From: Bacteroidota bacterium
GTDB taxonomy: Bacteria; Bacteroidota; Ignavibacteria; UBA10030
NCBI GenBank assembly: GCA_021813905.1
Contig: JAKAJH010000021.1
Span: forward strand, 1 to 48,263
Length of the DNA: 48,263 nt
Direction of reading: 5' to 3'
Part shown: positions 34,038 to 43,020 of the stretch, in pieces
How positions within the stretch are numbered: the stretch's first letter is position 1
Layout: each line of letters begins with the position of its first letter
Notes under the pieces: generated by a model
Told to the model about the DNA's origin: nothing
The model's input: the letters and a program-made list of their open reading frames with translations, nothing else
The model's database searches: none
Translations under genes and position numbers: made by a program

Positions 34038-35294
34038 ATGATCAATCAAACCGTCCTCGACCGATTTCTCCGCTATGTCGTCATCGACACGCAGTCGAAG
34101 GAGGAATCGGAAACCTATCCCAGCACGCAGAAGCAGTTCGAACTGCTGAATCTGCTCGTCCGCGAGCTCAAGGAACTGGGCCTCACGCAGGCCGAGATCG
34201 ACAAGTACGGCTACGTCACGGCCACACTGCCGTCGAATCTGCCCAACACGGACAAGGCCGCCGGCAAGGTCCCGCCGGTCGGATTTATTGCGCACGTCGA
34301 TACATCCCCCGAAGTGAGCGGCGCGAATGTGAAGCCGCAGGTGATCCGCACCTATGCGGGTGGCGACATTGTGCTCCCCGGCGATCCGAGCGTGGTGATC
34401 CGCGAGTCGGAAAATCCGTCGCTCAATCTGGCGAAGGGCCGGACGATCGTCACCAGCGACGGCACGACGCTGCTCGGCGCGGACGACAAAGCCGGATGTG
34501 CCATCGTCATGACGGCGGTTCAGCAACTGATCAACGATCCCTCCATCCCGCATGGGGACCTCCGCATCGGTTTCACGCCGGACGAAGAAGTGGGGGCGGG
34601 AACGAAGTACTTCGACCTCAAGAAATTCAACGCGCAGTTCGCGTACACGATCGACGGTGACACGCCGGGGGAACTGAACAAGGAGACGTTCAGCGCGGAC
34701 TCCTGCACGGTGACGGTGCACGGGCGGGATATTCATCCGGGCAGTGCAAAGAACATCATGGTGAATTCCGTTCGTGTGATTGCGGACATCATCGCGCGAA
34801 TGCCGAAGCACAAGGCGCCGGAGACGACCGAAGGATACGAGCCGTACCTGCATCCGTACGTCCTGGAGGGCGGCGTGGGCAAGTCGTCGGTCAAGATCCT
34901 CTTCCGTGATTTCCGGACCGAAGGACTCGCGGAGCTCAAGACGATCATGGGCAAGATCATCGCCGAAGTCCAGCCGATGTATCCGAAAGCAAAGATCGAG
35001 ATGCAGGTGCAGGAGTCGTACCGCAACATGCGGGAAGGCGTCGAGAAGGATCCACGCGTCATCGACTATCTGCACGAAGCCACGAAGCGGGCGGGTTTCG
35101 CGCCGGTCTGGAGTCCCATTCGCGGCGGCACGGACGGCTCCAAGCTGACCGCGGCGGGTCTGCCGACGCCGAACATCTTCACCGGCGGCGCGAACTATCA
35201 CAGCCGGACAGAGTGGGTGAATGTGTGGGGGATGGAAAAAGCCGTTGAAACGATTGTGCATCTGGCCCGCATCTGGGTCGAACGCTCACGCTAA
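34038..35294 (+). CDS. pepT: Tripeptide aminopeptidase (peptidase T)
   Basis: A 418-residue cytosolic zinc aminopeptidase of family M20 that releases N-terminal residues from tripeptides. Metal and catalytic motifs are present: FIAHVDTSPEVSG (~77-90), TTLLGADDKAGCAIVM (~138-155), FTPDEEVGAGTKYF (~175-190), the TIDGDTPGELN segment and, near the end, RGGTDGSKLTAAGLPTPN. GAGG lies 6 bases before the start. The OPT transporter gene follows 29 bases later, suggesting peptide import followed by hydrolysis. Confidence 0.95.
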   Translation: MINQTVLDRFLRYVVIDTQSKEESETYPSTQKQFELLNLLVRELKELGLTQAEIDKYGYVTATLPSNLPNTDKAAGKVPPVGFIAHVDTSPEVSGANVKPQVIRTYAGGDIVLPGDPSVVIRESENPSLNLAKGRTIVTSDGTTLLGADDKAGCAIVMTAVQQLINDPSIPHGDLRIGFTPDEEVGAGTKYFDLKKFNAQFAYTIDGDTPGELNKETFSADSCTVTVHGRDIHPGSAKNIMVNSVRVIADIIARMPKHKAPETTEGYEPYLHPYVLEGGVGKSSVKILFRDFRTEGLAELKTIMGKIIAEVQPMYPKAKIEMQVQESYRNMREGVEKDPRVIDYLHEATKRAGFAPVWSPIRGGTDGSKLTAAGLPTPNIFTGGANYHSRTEWVNVWGMEKAVETIVHLARIWVERSR

Positions 35295-35323
35295 GCCATC
35301 ATACGAAACGACAGGGAGTGCGC

Positions 35324-37324
35324 ATGGAACAGGCACCAACAACCAGCACGGGTCTGCCGGAAAACGCGTACAAAGAACTGAAAGAAGGAGAAGAGTACCA
35401 CCCCATCATGTCGCCGTCGGAGACGTACGCCGAGGTGACGCCCTGGTCGGTGGGGTGGGGATTGGTGATGGCCGTGCTGTTCTCAGCGGCCGCGGCCTAC
35501 TCGGGTCTGAAGATCGGTCAGGTGTTCGAAGCGGCGATCCCGATCGCGATCCTGGCGGTGGGCATCTCGACGGTCGCGCGCAAGAACCAGTCGCTCGGAC
35601 AGAACGTCATCATCCAGTCGATTGGCGCCAGCTCGGGCGTGATCGTGGCGGGCGCCATCTTCACCATTCCCGCGCTCTACATCCTGGGCCTTCCGGCAAG
35701 TTACTTCCAGATGTTTATGGCCTCCGCGCTCGGCGGATTCCTCGGGATCCTGTTCCTGATCCCGTTCCGGAAGTATTTTGTGAAGGATATGCACGGAAAA
35801 TTCCCCTTCCCGGAAGCGACCGCGACGACCGAGATCCTTGTCGCAGGAGAAAAGGGGGGCAAGCAGGCGGCGGTGCTCGCGGTGAGCGGCATCATCGGCG
35901 GACTGTTCGACTTCACCTTCAGCGCGTTCGGCGCCTGGTCGGAGGTCATCACCACGCGTATGTTCGGCTGGGGCCAGGTGCTGTCGGACCGGCTGAAACT
36001 GGTCTTCAAGGTCGATACGTCGGCGATGGTGTTCGGACTCGGCTACATCGTCGGACTGAAATACTCGCTGATCATCGCGGCAGGCTCGTTCCTGTCGTGG
36101 TTCGTCCTCGTGCCGCTGGTGCATGAAATCGGTCAGTATCTCACGGTTCCGGTCGGCGCCTCGGTCACGCAGCTGATCAGTGCGATGAGCCCGGAGGATA
36201 TTTTCCGGACGTACGTGCGGCAGATCGGCATCGGAGGCATCGCGATGGCCGGGATCATCGGCATCATCCGGTCGTCAAAGATCATCGCCAGTGCATTCAC
36301 GCTCGCGTACCGCGAGATCGTCCATCATTCCGACGACGCGGAGGCGAAGACGGTCCGCACGCAGACCGATCTCCGGATGCTGTGGGTCGTCATGCTGATC
36401 CTTCTGACCGCGCTGCTGGTATTCGTCTTCTTCTACACCGGCGTGGTCTTCAACCTCACCCATGCGATCGTCGGGTTGCTGATCGTTGTCATCATCTCCT
36501 TCCTCTTCACGACCGTCGCCGCGAACGCCATCGCCATCGTCGGCACCAATCCGGTCTCCGGCATGACGCTGATGACGCTGATCCTTTCCTCGCTGGTGCT
36601 GTGGCAGGTGGGTCTCACGGGCGACACGGGCATGCTGGTGGCGCTGATCATGGGGGGCGTGGTCTGCACGGCGCTTTCCGTGGCGGGCGGATTTATCACC
36701 GACCTGAAGATCGGCTACTGGCTGGGCTCGACGCCGAAGAAGCAGGAGACCTGGAAGTTTCTGGGTGTCCTGGTCTCGGCGGCGACCGTGGGAGGCGTGA
36801 TTCTGGTGCTGAACAAGGCGTACGGCTTCACGGGCGATCAGGCGCTGGTGGCACCGCAGGCGAATGCGATGGCGGCGGTGATCAAACCGCTGATGTCGAA
36901 TGCGCCCACGCCGTGGACGCTGTATCTCGTCGGAGCGGTGATCGCACTGCTGCTCGTGGTGCTGAAGGTCCCGCCGCTGGCGTTTGCGCTGGGAATGTAC
37001 ATTCCGCAGGAACTGAACACGCCGCTGGTTTTCGGCGGACTGGTCGCGTGGTTCGTTTCCACGCGGTCGAAAGATGAAAAGCTGAACAACGCGCGGTTCC
37101 AGCGGGGCACGCTCATCGCCTCCGGCTTCATCGCGGGCGGAGCGCTGCTGGGCGTGTTCAACGCCTTCCTCAAATTCATCGACCAGACGTGGGAGTTCGG
37201 TTACGCCGGATGGTACCACGAGCATTGGGCTGATTCCGCGAACGGAGAGATCACCGGACTGGTGATGTTCGCGCTGCTGTTCGCCTACGCCCTGTGGGAT
37301 TCGATGCGGGCGAAAGCGGAATAG
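35324..37324 (+). CDS. OPT-family oligopeptide transporter
   Basis: A 666-residue inner-membrane protein with about 14-16 hydrophobic segments. SVGWGLVMAVLFSAAAAYSG, GQNVIIQSIGASSGVIVAGA, KFPFPEATATTEILVAG and PVSGMTLMTLI are typical of the oligopeptide transporter family, which takes up short peptides or metal-chelate peptides. Start ATG at 35324 follows AGGGAG by 5 bases, better than a GTG at 35318. Linked to pepT, so peptides are the likely cargo. Confidence 0.93.
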   Translation: MEQAPTTSTGLPENAYKELKEGEEYHPIMSPSETYAEVTPWSVGWGLVMAVLFSAAAAYSGLKIGQVFEAAIPIAILAVGISTVARKNQSLGQNVIIQSIGASSGVIVAGAIFTIPALYILGLPASYFQMFMASALGGFLGILFLIPFRKYFVKDMHGKFPFPEATATTEILVAGEKGGKQAAVLAVSGIIGGLFDFTFSAFGAWSEVITTRMFGWGQVLSDRLKLVFKVDTSAMVFGLGYIVGLKYSLIIAAGSFLSWFVLVPLVHEIGQYLTVPVGASVTQLISAMSPEDIFRTYVRQIGIGGIAMAGIIGIIRSSKIIASAFTLAYREIVHHSDDAEAKTVRTQTDLRMLWVVMLILLTALLVFVFFYTGVVFNLTHAIVGLLIVVIISFLFTTVAANAIAIVGTNPVSGMTLMTLILSSLVLWQVGLTGDTGMLVALIMGGVVCTALSVAGGFITDLKIGYWLGSTPKKQETWKFLGVLVSAATVGGVILVLNKAYGFTGDQALVAPQANAMAAVIKPLMSNAPTPWTLYLVGAVIALLLVVLKVPPLAFALGMYIPQELNTPLVFGGLVAWFVSTRSKDEKLNNARFQRGTLIASGFIAGGALLGVFNAFLKFIDQTWEFGYAGWYHEHWADSANGEITGLVMFALLFAYALWDSMRAKAE

Positions 37325-37344
37325 ATCCCCCCCGAGTCACAACG

Positions 37345-37391
37345 ACTGTCGCATCTCCGGCGCTGGCCAGGGATGCGACAGTTTCGTTTTC
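37345..37391 (+). terminator. Intrinsic terminator after the OPT transporter
   Basis: ACTGTCGCATC (37345-37355) and GATGCGACAGT (37372-37382) are a perfect 11-bp inverted repeat with a 16-base loop, followed by TTCGTTTTC. It sits 21 bases after the transporter stop and just before the end of the convergent DUF192 gene. Confidence 0.8.
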
Positions 37392-37920
37392 AGAGTTTCC
37401 GGAACTCCACCGTATCCCCCTCGCGAACGCCGTACGTATCGCAGAATCCCGCATTTACCTCCAGCACGTATTGCGCCGGTGCCGTGGCGGCGTAGGTCTG
37501 CTCGGAGTAGGGGGTCGTATTTCGGTGGATCGTGACGATGCGGTGGTTTGCGTTGATGAAGATGATGTCGAGTGGGATGATCGTGTTCTTCATCCAGAAC
37601 GCGGCCATGTGCTCCGCCTCGAAGATGAAGTACATCCCCTGGCGCTCCTCCATCGTCGGACGGCCCATGAGTCCCACCTCACGCTTCGCGTCGTCGTCCG
37701 CCACTTCCACGTCGACGGTGATCAGCGTCTTCCCTTCTTGATTCAGGAGCGAGACCGCACCCTGCTTCTTGAACAACGGGGCGGCGCTGGATGAGGGGAG
37801 ATTCGGTGATCGCTTCGGCATCACGACCATGACGATTGCGACCAGGATGACCGCGGCGACGAGCATGACCGGCCAGCGCTTCTTCGCCCCGGCCGGTGCT
37901 GATGATTTCTTGCCGGACAT
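37390..37920 (-). CDS. DUF192-family exported protein
   Basis: A 176-residue protein with an N-terminal membrane anchor (WPVMLVAAVILVAIVMVVMP, ~16-35) and a DUF192 domain (~60-176): VGLMGRPTMEERQGMYFIFE, FWMKNTIIPLDIIFINANHR and YVLEVNAGFCDTYGVREGD. The family's function is not established. GGAG lies 6 bases before the start. It follows the M49-like peptidase gene by 12 bases in a likely operon. Confidence 0.88.
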   Translation of the reverse strand: MSGKKSSAPAGAKKRWPVMLVAAVILVAIVMVVMPKRSPNLPSSSAAPLFKKQGAVSLLNQEGKTLITVDVEVADDDAKREVGLMGRPTMEERQGMYFIFEAEHMAAFWMKNTIIPLDIIFINANHRIVTIHRNTTPYSEQTYAATAPAQYVLEVNAGFCDTYGVREGDTVEFRKL

Positions 37921-37932
37921 GCGTGCTCCATT

Positions 37933-39609
37933 TCAGCGGATGGCGCCGGGCACCGGCGGTGCCAGCGGATACTGGGGTTCGATATCCACGGGGATCGACT
38001 TCATCCGGTCGAGCGCCTTCTGCATGGCCGGCTTAACGACGCCGTACGTATCCAGCAGTGCTTTTGCCTTTGCGTACGAGCCCTCGGCCTGAAGACGCAG
38101 GATTTTGCTGGTCAGCTGTTCCACGGCATCTTTGATCTTCGTCCGGTCGATGCTGAACGTGCCGTCGGCGTCGTTGACCGTGATCCCGCCCTTTTCGACG
38201 AGATAGTTGAACTGCAGCGCGACGCCTTTGCCGTGCGCCTCGGAGATCCCGAAGCGGACGGACCGGAACATGCTGGCGAGGAACGTCGTGTACATCGTCG
38301 ATTCCATGCTCTTGTCCACCGCGCCGCGGTCGATGAGATACTGCAGGGCGAAGAGGCCGGTGATATCGGCCTTCGCCTCTTCGATGGCCGAGTACAGATC
38401 CTTCAACTCCATCCGGACACTCGTCGCTTTCCCGTTTACGGTGATCGTGTGCGGGCCGAGGCCGTGCATGAGTTCGTGGGCCAGGATGTGCGTGAAGAAC
38501 GCGTCGAAGGAGACTTCCTTCTGCTGCGCCGGGTCGAGGACAAGCTTCGAGATGGGGATCAGGACGGTGTTGAACTTCGCTTCCTGCACGTTCTTCAACA
38601 TCACGCGCTTGGAACCTTTCTCCTGCACCACACGCTCATCGTTGGGGAGATTGAACGCCGCGGTCTGCACGCCCCGGTTGCCTTCACCCGCCGTGTACAC
38701 CACATCCACCACCCGGATCGGCGCCATGGCGCCCAGCTTCGGATTGCGGTCCTTCGGGTCGAGGGGGAGATTGTTCTCGATGTCCTGCAGGTACGAGCTG
38801 AATCGCGCGAGTTTCGCGCTTTCCGCTTCATCGCGGAGCGTGACGAAGACCTCGAACGCTGCCTTGTACCCGAACAGCTCATCCATGTACGTCTCGTACG
38901 GACCGATGGTCAGATCGATGGGCGCGTCGAGTTCCATCCAGGCGACATCGCTGGCGTAGTAGTCGTTCGAGAGGAACGCGTCCGCCCGCTTGACCAAGTA
39001 GCTCTTCAGCGTCTTGTTCGTGGTCAGCGCGGCGGCGTCTTTCAGGAGCTCCGCGGCCGGCTTCAGCCACTCGCGATACTCGTCGCTGTACGGCACGCTG
39101 GTGAGGGTGCTGTCCGGCTTCCGGCGGATGACTGTGAAGAATCCGGTCGCCTCGGCGCGATCCTTTTCCGACAAGCCACTGACCCACGCGTTGAAATCGT
39201 CCTTCGTCATGTCGGTCGGATAGTAGCTGCCGCCGGGAGGCCGATGGGCCGGCACGCCGTCGATGAAGGGCGCATTGTTGTCGAGCAGCGACCACGGACC
39301 CATGTTGATCCGGAAGTAATGGAGACGTTCCTTCCCGATCGCCGACGTGTCTGCCGCGAGCTTCTTCAGCAGCTCCACATTGCCGCTCCAGACCTGTCGG
39401 AAGTAGATCGGATCCATCAGGCGGGCCGCTTCGATGATCTTGTCGAGAGCTGCGCGATCGCCGGGCGAGAGCCGCGAGACGTCGGCGGTGATCTCCGTCG
39501 GGGCGAATCGGGCGATCTTGTCGGCAAGGGTCATTTCAGTGGCGGGAGGTTTGCACGCGGCGAGCAGAAGCAGCGCGAGCACGGAAATCGAACGAAACGC
39601 TGTGGTCAT
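37933..39609 (-). CDS. Lipoprotein metallopeptidase of M49 (dipeptidyl-peptidase III-like) type
   Basis: A 558-residue protein with lipobox LLAAC (Cys19). The zinc region reads HELMHG (His378-Glu379-x-x-His382), then GPHTI, and 28 residues later SAIEEAKADITGL (Glu410-Glu411, Asp415). The second block matches the M49 pattern EExxAD. Classical DPP III has the hexapeptide HExxGH; here a five-residue HExxH is present. The VRMELKDLYSAIEEAKADI run resembles the M49-like domain of Nudix-fused plant proteins. Because of the lipobox it should act outside the cytoplasm, unlike the cytosolic DPP III enzymes. It is coupled to a DUF192 gene. Family is fairly sure; peptide specificity is unknown. Confidence 0.78.
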   Translation of the reverse strand: MTTAFRSISVLALLLLAACKPPATEMTLADKIARFAPTEITADVSRLSPGDRAALDKIIEAARLMDPIYFRQVWSGNVELLKKLAADTSAIGKERLHYFRINMGPWSLLDNNAPFIDGVPAHRPPGGSYYPTDMTKDDFNAWVSGLSEKDRAEATGFFTVIRRKPDSTLTSVPYSDEYREWLKPAAELLKDAAALTTNKTLKSYLVKRADAFLSNDYYASDVAWMELDAPIDLTIGPYETYMDELFGYKAAFEVFVTLRDEAESAKLARFSSYLQDIENNLPLDPKDRNPKLGAMAPIRVVDVVYTAGEGNRGVQTAAFNLPNDERVVQEKGSKRVMLKNVQEAKFNTVLIPISKLVLDPAQQKEVSFDAFFTHILAHELMHGLGPHTITVNGKATSVRMELKDLYSAIEEAKADITGLFALQYLIDRGAVDKSMESTMYTTFLASMFRSVRFGISEAHGKGVALQFNYLVEKGGITVNDADGTFSIDRTKIKDAVEQLTSKILRLQAEGSYAKAKALLDTYGVVKPAMQKALDRMKSIPVDIEPQYPLAPPVPGAIR

Positions 39610-39709
39610 GGCAGTTCATCGGATCGTGAGCGATGGGTTGTGTCGGACAGAAGAATTTGAGGATTGCCGGCGGCAAAAGCAAGCGGGGCTCATCCGCCGG
39701 CAAAGAAGA

Positions 39710-41494
39710 TCAGCCGCGTTTGAAGAAGAGATCGCGGATCCGCTTTCGCCAGCCGGTCGTCCCTTCCTGCCGCTCGGCGAGAAGCTTCCGCCAGTCGTTT
39801 TCAGCGGCGGTGCGCTTTTCCCGCGAAGGAATGTTCGATGGCTTGCCGCTCTTTGACTCCGGCGCGGTGTCGCGCTTCGCATCGCGCCGTTCCTGCCGCC
39901 GGTTTTCCTGGTGTCCGCGATTGCGGTCCCCACGCGGCGAGGAAGGCTGCTTCGGTCCGCGATTCCGGTCCCCCGGATGCGATGACGAATGTCGCTGGTC
40001 CTGACGGCGGTCGCCCTGATGTTGCGGCGCACGCCGGTCCGGGCGCCGGCCTTCGTGTGTCGGTTGCTGGGGCCGATGCTGCGGGTGAGTCGGATGCGGT
40101 GAAGACTGTTCCGGTCGATGCGCCTGCTCGGACGGCTGTTGGGCATGTGCGTCATCGGAAGCGGGGTGTTCGTGCTGCGTTGCGGAATGCTCCGGCGCGT
40201 GCCCCTGGGGGGCGTGGTGTGGCGACGGGTGCTGCGTCGATCGCTCGTCGGCCCTGCGCCGATCGTGTCCCGATGGCCGACGTCCGCGCGAGCCGCGACG
40301 TTCGCGGGAGCTGCTGCGCTCCCCGCCGCTCTCGGCGGATCGGGGCTGCGCGATCTCCGGCATCTCGTGGTAGGCCACGGGGGCCTGCAACGTAGCACGC
40401 GAACCGGTGAAGCGCTCGATGGCACGGAGATTCTTCATCTCCTCTTCCGACACGAACGTGATGGCGATCCCGGCGGCTTCGGCGCGACCGGTCCGGCCGA
40501 TGCGGTGGATGTAGTCTTCGGCGAAGGCGGGCGTGTCGAAATTGATGACGTGGGAGATCCCTTCCACGTCGATACCGCGAGCGACGATGTCCGTCGCGAT
40601 GAGGACATTGAATTCTCCGTTGCGAAAGCCGGCAAGCGCCTGTTCCCGCTGTGATTGCGTGCGGTTCGAGTGCAGCGCCGAACAGCGGATGCCCGACCGC
40701 TGCAGGCGTCGCGCGATCTTGTCTGCCCCGTGCTTGGTGCGGGTAAAGACGAGGACGCTGGACAGTCCTTCATCCTGCAGAAGGAACATCAGGAGGGCCA
40801 GTTTCTTTTCCTTCGGCACGCGATAGAACTGCTGCGTGATGGTCTCGACGGGCTGGCGCCGTGCGCCGACCTCGATGATCTCCGGATCCTTCTGGACGGA
40901 CGAGGCAAGTGACTTCACCTCATCGGACATCGTGGCGGAGAAGAGCAGCGTCTGTCGCTCGTTCGGAACGCGGGCGATGATCCGCTTGACATCATGGATG
41001 AATCCCATGTCGAGCATGCGATCCGCCTCGTCCAGCACGAGGATCTCGACGTGCGAGAGATCGACCGTACGGCGATTGAGATGATCCAGCAGACGTCCGG
41101 GTGTTGCCACGACGACGTCCACGCCGCGCCGGAGGCGCTTGATCTGCGGCTCCATCCCGACACCGCCGAAGATCGCGACGGTCTGCAGAGACGTAAAGCG
41201 AGCGTAGTTACCGAAGAAATCCATGACCTGCTGAGCCAGCTCGCGGGTCGGGACGAGAACGAGCGCCCGCACGGCGGTCGCGCCGGCGGGAGACGGATGC
41301 TCGATGAAACGTTGAAGGATCGGCAGCGCGAAGGCCGCCGTTTTGCCGGTCCCCGTCTGTGCGCAGCCGATGATGTCCTTTCCGGCAATGGCGTGCGGGA
41401 TCGCACGCGTCTGAATTTCCGTCGGGACGCTGTAGCCTGTCGCGAGGACGCTCTTGACGAGCTCGTCGGTCAGGCCGAGGTGTGAAAAAGCCAT
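39710..41494 (-). CDS. DEAD-box RNA helicase with a long disordered basic tail
   Basis: A 594-residue ATP-dependent RNA helicase of the RhlE/CshA type. Motifs in order: Q motif (GYSVPTEIQTRAIP, ~23), Walker A AQTGTGKT (~45), DEAD (LVLDEADRMLDMGF, ~155), SAT (LLFSATMSDE), and HRIGRTGR (~330). From about residue 380 a ~210-residue tail follows that is very rich in His, Gln, Arg, Pro and Ser (repeated DRNRG, QHP and HPQH units), predicted disordered and RNA-binding, ending with WRKRIRDLFFKRG. Such helicases usually aid ribosome assembly or mRNA turnover in the cold. Start ATG at 41494 has AAGG upstream; a long leader lies before it. Confidence 0.93.
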   Translation of the reverse strand: MAFSHLGLTDELVKSVLATGYSVPTEIQTRAIPHAIAGKDIIGCAQTGTGKTAAFALPILQRFIEHPSPAGATAVRALVLVPTRELAQQVMDFFGNYARFTSLQTVAIFGGVGMEPQIKRLRRGVDVVVATPGRLLDHLNRRTVDLSHVEILVLDEADRMLDMGFIHDVKRIIARVPNERQTLLFSATMSDEVKSLASSVQKDPEIIEVGARRQPVETITQQFYRVPKEKKLALLMFLLQDEGLSSVLVFTRTKHGADKIARRLQRSGIRCSALHSNRTQSQREQALAGFRNGEFNVLIATDIVARGIDVEGISHVINFDTPAFAEDYIHRIGRTGRAEAAGIAITFVSEEEMKNLRAIERFTGSRATLQAPVAYHEMPEIAQPRSAESGGERSSSRERRGSRGRRPSGHDRRRADERSTQHPSPHHAPQGHAPEHSATQHEHPASDDAHAQQPSEQAHRPEQSSPHPTHPQHRPQQPTHEGRRPDRRAPQHQGDRRQDQRHSSSHPGDRNRGPKQPSSPRGDRNRGHQENRRQERRDAKRDTAPESKSGKPSNIPSREKRTAAENDWRKLLAERQEGTTGWRKRIRDLFFKRG

Positions 41495-41820
41495 GTGAAA
41501 ACCTTGAGAGTGATTGAAGATTGAGAAAACGCGCTGCGAAGATTGAAAGGCAACTGAGAGGACACGTGGGGTGGACAACAGACTGCCGGATGTGGCAAGG
41601 GGGTGCTACCCAACTACACTCATCTTTCTTTGCATCAAAGAGCGGGTCTCGTTTCAGGACCGCGCAATGGCGCGACCTGTTGGTATCAATATAGCAAGAA
41701 CGTCGTTCAAAACCTACGAGAATTCGTTCCGAAGACGGCGGCCAGGCCGCGTGTGCGGATTCCGCGCGGAAAATCCCCCTTTTCGATTGTATCGAAGATG
41801 ATTTCAGGACATATTTTCGC
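41495..41820. other. 326-base gap between divergent helicase and flavoprotein genes
   Basis: No convincing gene lies here; open frames on both strands lack protein character. The gap is more AT-rich than its surroundings near 41690-41700 (TATCAATATAGC), where the minus-strand helicase promoter could lie, which would leave a leader of roughly 190-200 bases in front of the helicase. At the right end a plus-strand promoter for the flavoprotein gene can be drawn. I see no known RNA motif. Confidence 0.4.
41787..41815 (+). promoter_or_regulatory. Candidate promoter placing the start site at the flavoprotein ATG
   Basis: TTGTAT (41787-41792) and CATATT (41810-41815) are exactly 17 bases apart. The start of transcription would fall at about 41821-41823, on the start codon itself, so the message would be leaderless or nearly so. 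A weak AGGA (41806-41809) lies 11 bases before the ATG and would be excluded from such a message. Confidence 0.4.
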
Positions 41821-42990
41821 ATGAATCATTCTGACGTGATCATTCTTGGCGCGGGGGCGGCCGGGCTCATGGCTGCAATCGAAGCAGCAAAGCGCGGCCG
41901 CAGCGTCATTGTCCTCGAACACAACAGGGCGGTGGGGGAGAAGATTCGCATCTCGGGCGGCGGACGGTGCAACTTCACGAACATCCATGCGGAGTCCGGG
42001 AACTTTCTTTCGGCGAATCCGGATTTCTGTCGATCAGCCCTTACGCGGTACACGCCGGAGGATTTCATCCGTCTCGTCGAACGTCACCGCATCCGGTACC
42101 ATGAGAAGAAGCTCGGTCAACTGTTCTGCGACGCCAGCGCACAGCAGATTATCGACATGCTTCTGGAGGAATGCCGCATCGCCGGCGTCACCATCCGGAC
42201 CGGTGCGGAGGTCGCAGACGTGCGAAAGTCGGACCGTTTCCGGATAGCGCTGAAAGGCGCGGAATGGAGCGCTGCGGCTCTTGTAATTGCATCGGGCGGA
42301 CTGTCTGTGCCGAAGCTGGGAGCCACCGATCTCGGCTATCGCGTTGCGCGGCAGTTCGGGCTTCCGGTCGTCGAACCGCGACCGGGGCTGGTGCCGTTCG
42401 TCTTCCGCGGTGCTGACTGGAAGAGACTTCATGAGTTGAGCGGTGTGTCACTTGAAGCCGGGGTCACCTGCGGCGGCGAGCACTTTCGCGAGCATGTGCT
42501 CTTCACACATCGCGGACTGAGCGGTCCCGCGGTACTTCAGGCATCTTCGTACTGGCGGCCCGGCGAGGCGATCACGATCGATCTGCTGCCGGGAACGAAC
42601 GCCGAAGAGCTCCTGAGCACGCATCGATCCTCCCGCAAAGAGCTCGCGACGGTGCTGGAGTCGCATCTTCCGGCGCGATTCGTGCGCGTGTGGCTCGATC
42701 AGCGCGATGGCTCGCGGCCGATGAACGCACTCTCCACGCCGGAGATTCGGGAGCTTGCCGAGCAGCTCAAACGGTGGCGTGTGGTTCCATCCGGAACGGA
42801 GGGACTCGGCAAGGCGGAGGTCACGGTCGGGGGCGTCGACACGCGGGCGCTTTCGTCGAAGACCATGGAGGCGCGCTCGGTGCCGGGACTGTACTTTGTG
42901 GGGGAAGTGATGGATGTGGCCGGCTGGCTCGGCGGATACAACTTCCAGTGGGCGTGGTCGTCCGGGTGGGTGGCGGGGCAGAGCGTGTAG
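41821..42990 (+). CDS. HI0933-family NAD(P)/FAD-dependent oxidoreductase
   Basis: A 389-residue flavoprotein. The FAD-binding Rossmann fold begins VIILGAGAAGLMAAIEAAKR (~7-26), followed by the HI0933 signature GEKIRISGGGRCNFTN (~39-54). Further family blocks are LVIASGGLSVPKLGATDLGY and, at the C-terminus, KAEVTVGGVDTRALSSKTME and VPGLYFVGEVMDVAGWLGGYNFQWAW. The family (also called YhiN/BaiN) is widespread and mostly without assigned function. It is monocistronic and convergent with the alpha/beta hydrolase. Confidence 0.94.
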   Translation: MNHSDVIILGAGAAGLMAAIEAAKRGRSVIVLEHNRAVGEKIRISGGGRCNFTNIHAESGNFLSANPDFCRSALTRYTPEDFIRLVERHRIRYHEKKLGQLFCDASAQQIIDMLLEECRIAGVTIRTGAEVADVRKSDRFRIALKGAEWSAAALVIASGGLSVPKLGATDLGYRVARQFGLPVVEPRPGLVPFVFRGADWKRLHELSGVSLEAGVTCGGEHFREHVLFTHRGLSGPAVLQASSYWRPGEAITIDLLPGTNAEELLSTHRSSRKELATVLESHLPARFVRVWLDQRDGSRPMNALSTPEIRELAEQLKRWRVVPSGTEGLGKAEVTVGGVDTRALSSKTMEARSVPGLYFVGEVMDVAGWLGGYNFQWAWSSGWVAGQSV

Positions 42991-43020
42991 CTGTGTGTGA
43001 GTGTGTCTGTGTGCAGGTGT
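42991..43020. repeat. GT-rich low-complexity spacer
   Basis: The 30 bases between two convergent stop codons are almost pure purine/pyrimidine alternation (CTGTGTGTGAGTGTGTCTGT, then GTGCAGGTGT). It is unlike the rest of the window. There is no hairpin terminator here. Confidence 0.6.

Noticed and set aside
38233-39660. 475-codon plus-strand open frame opposite the M49-like gene
   Set aside because: Arg/Glu/Val-rich antisense shadow; the minus strand carries the lipobox and zinc motif.
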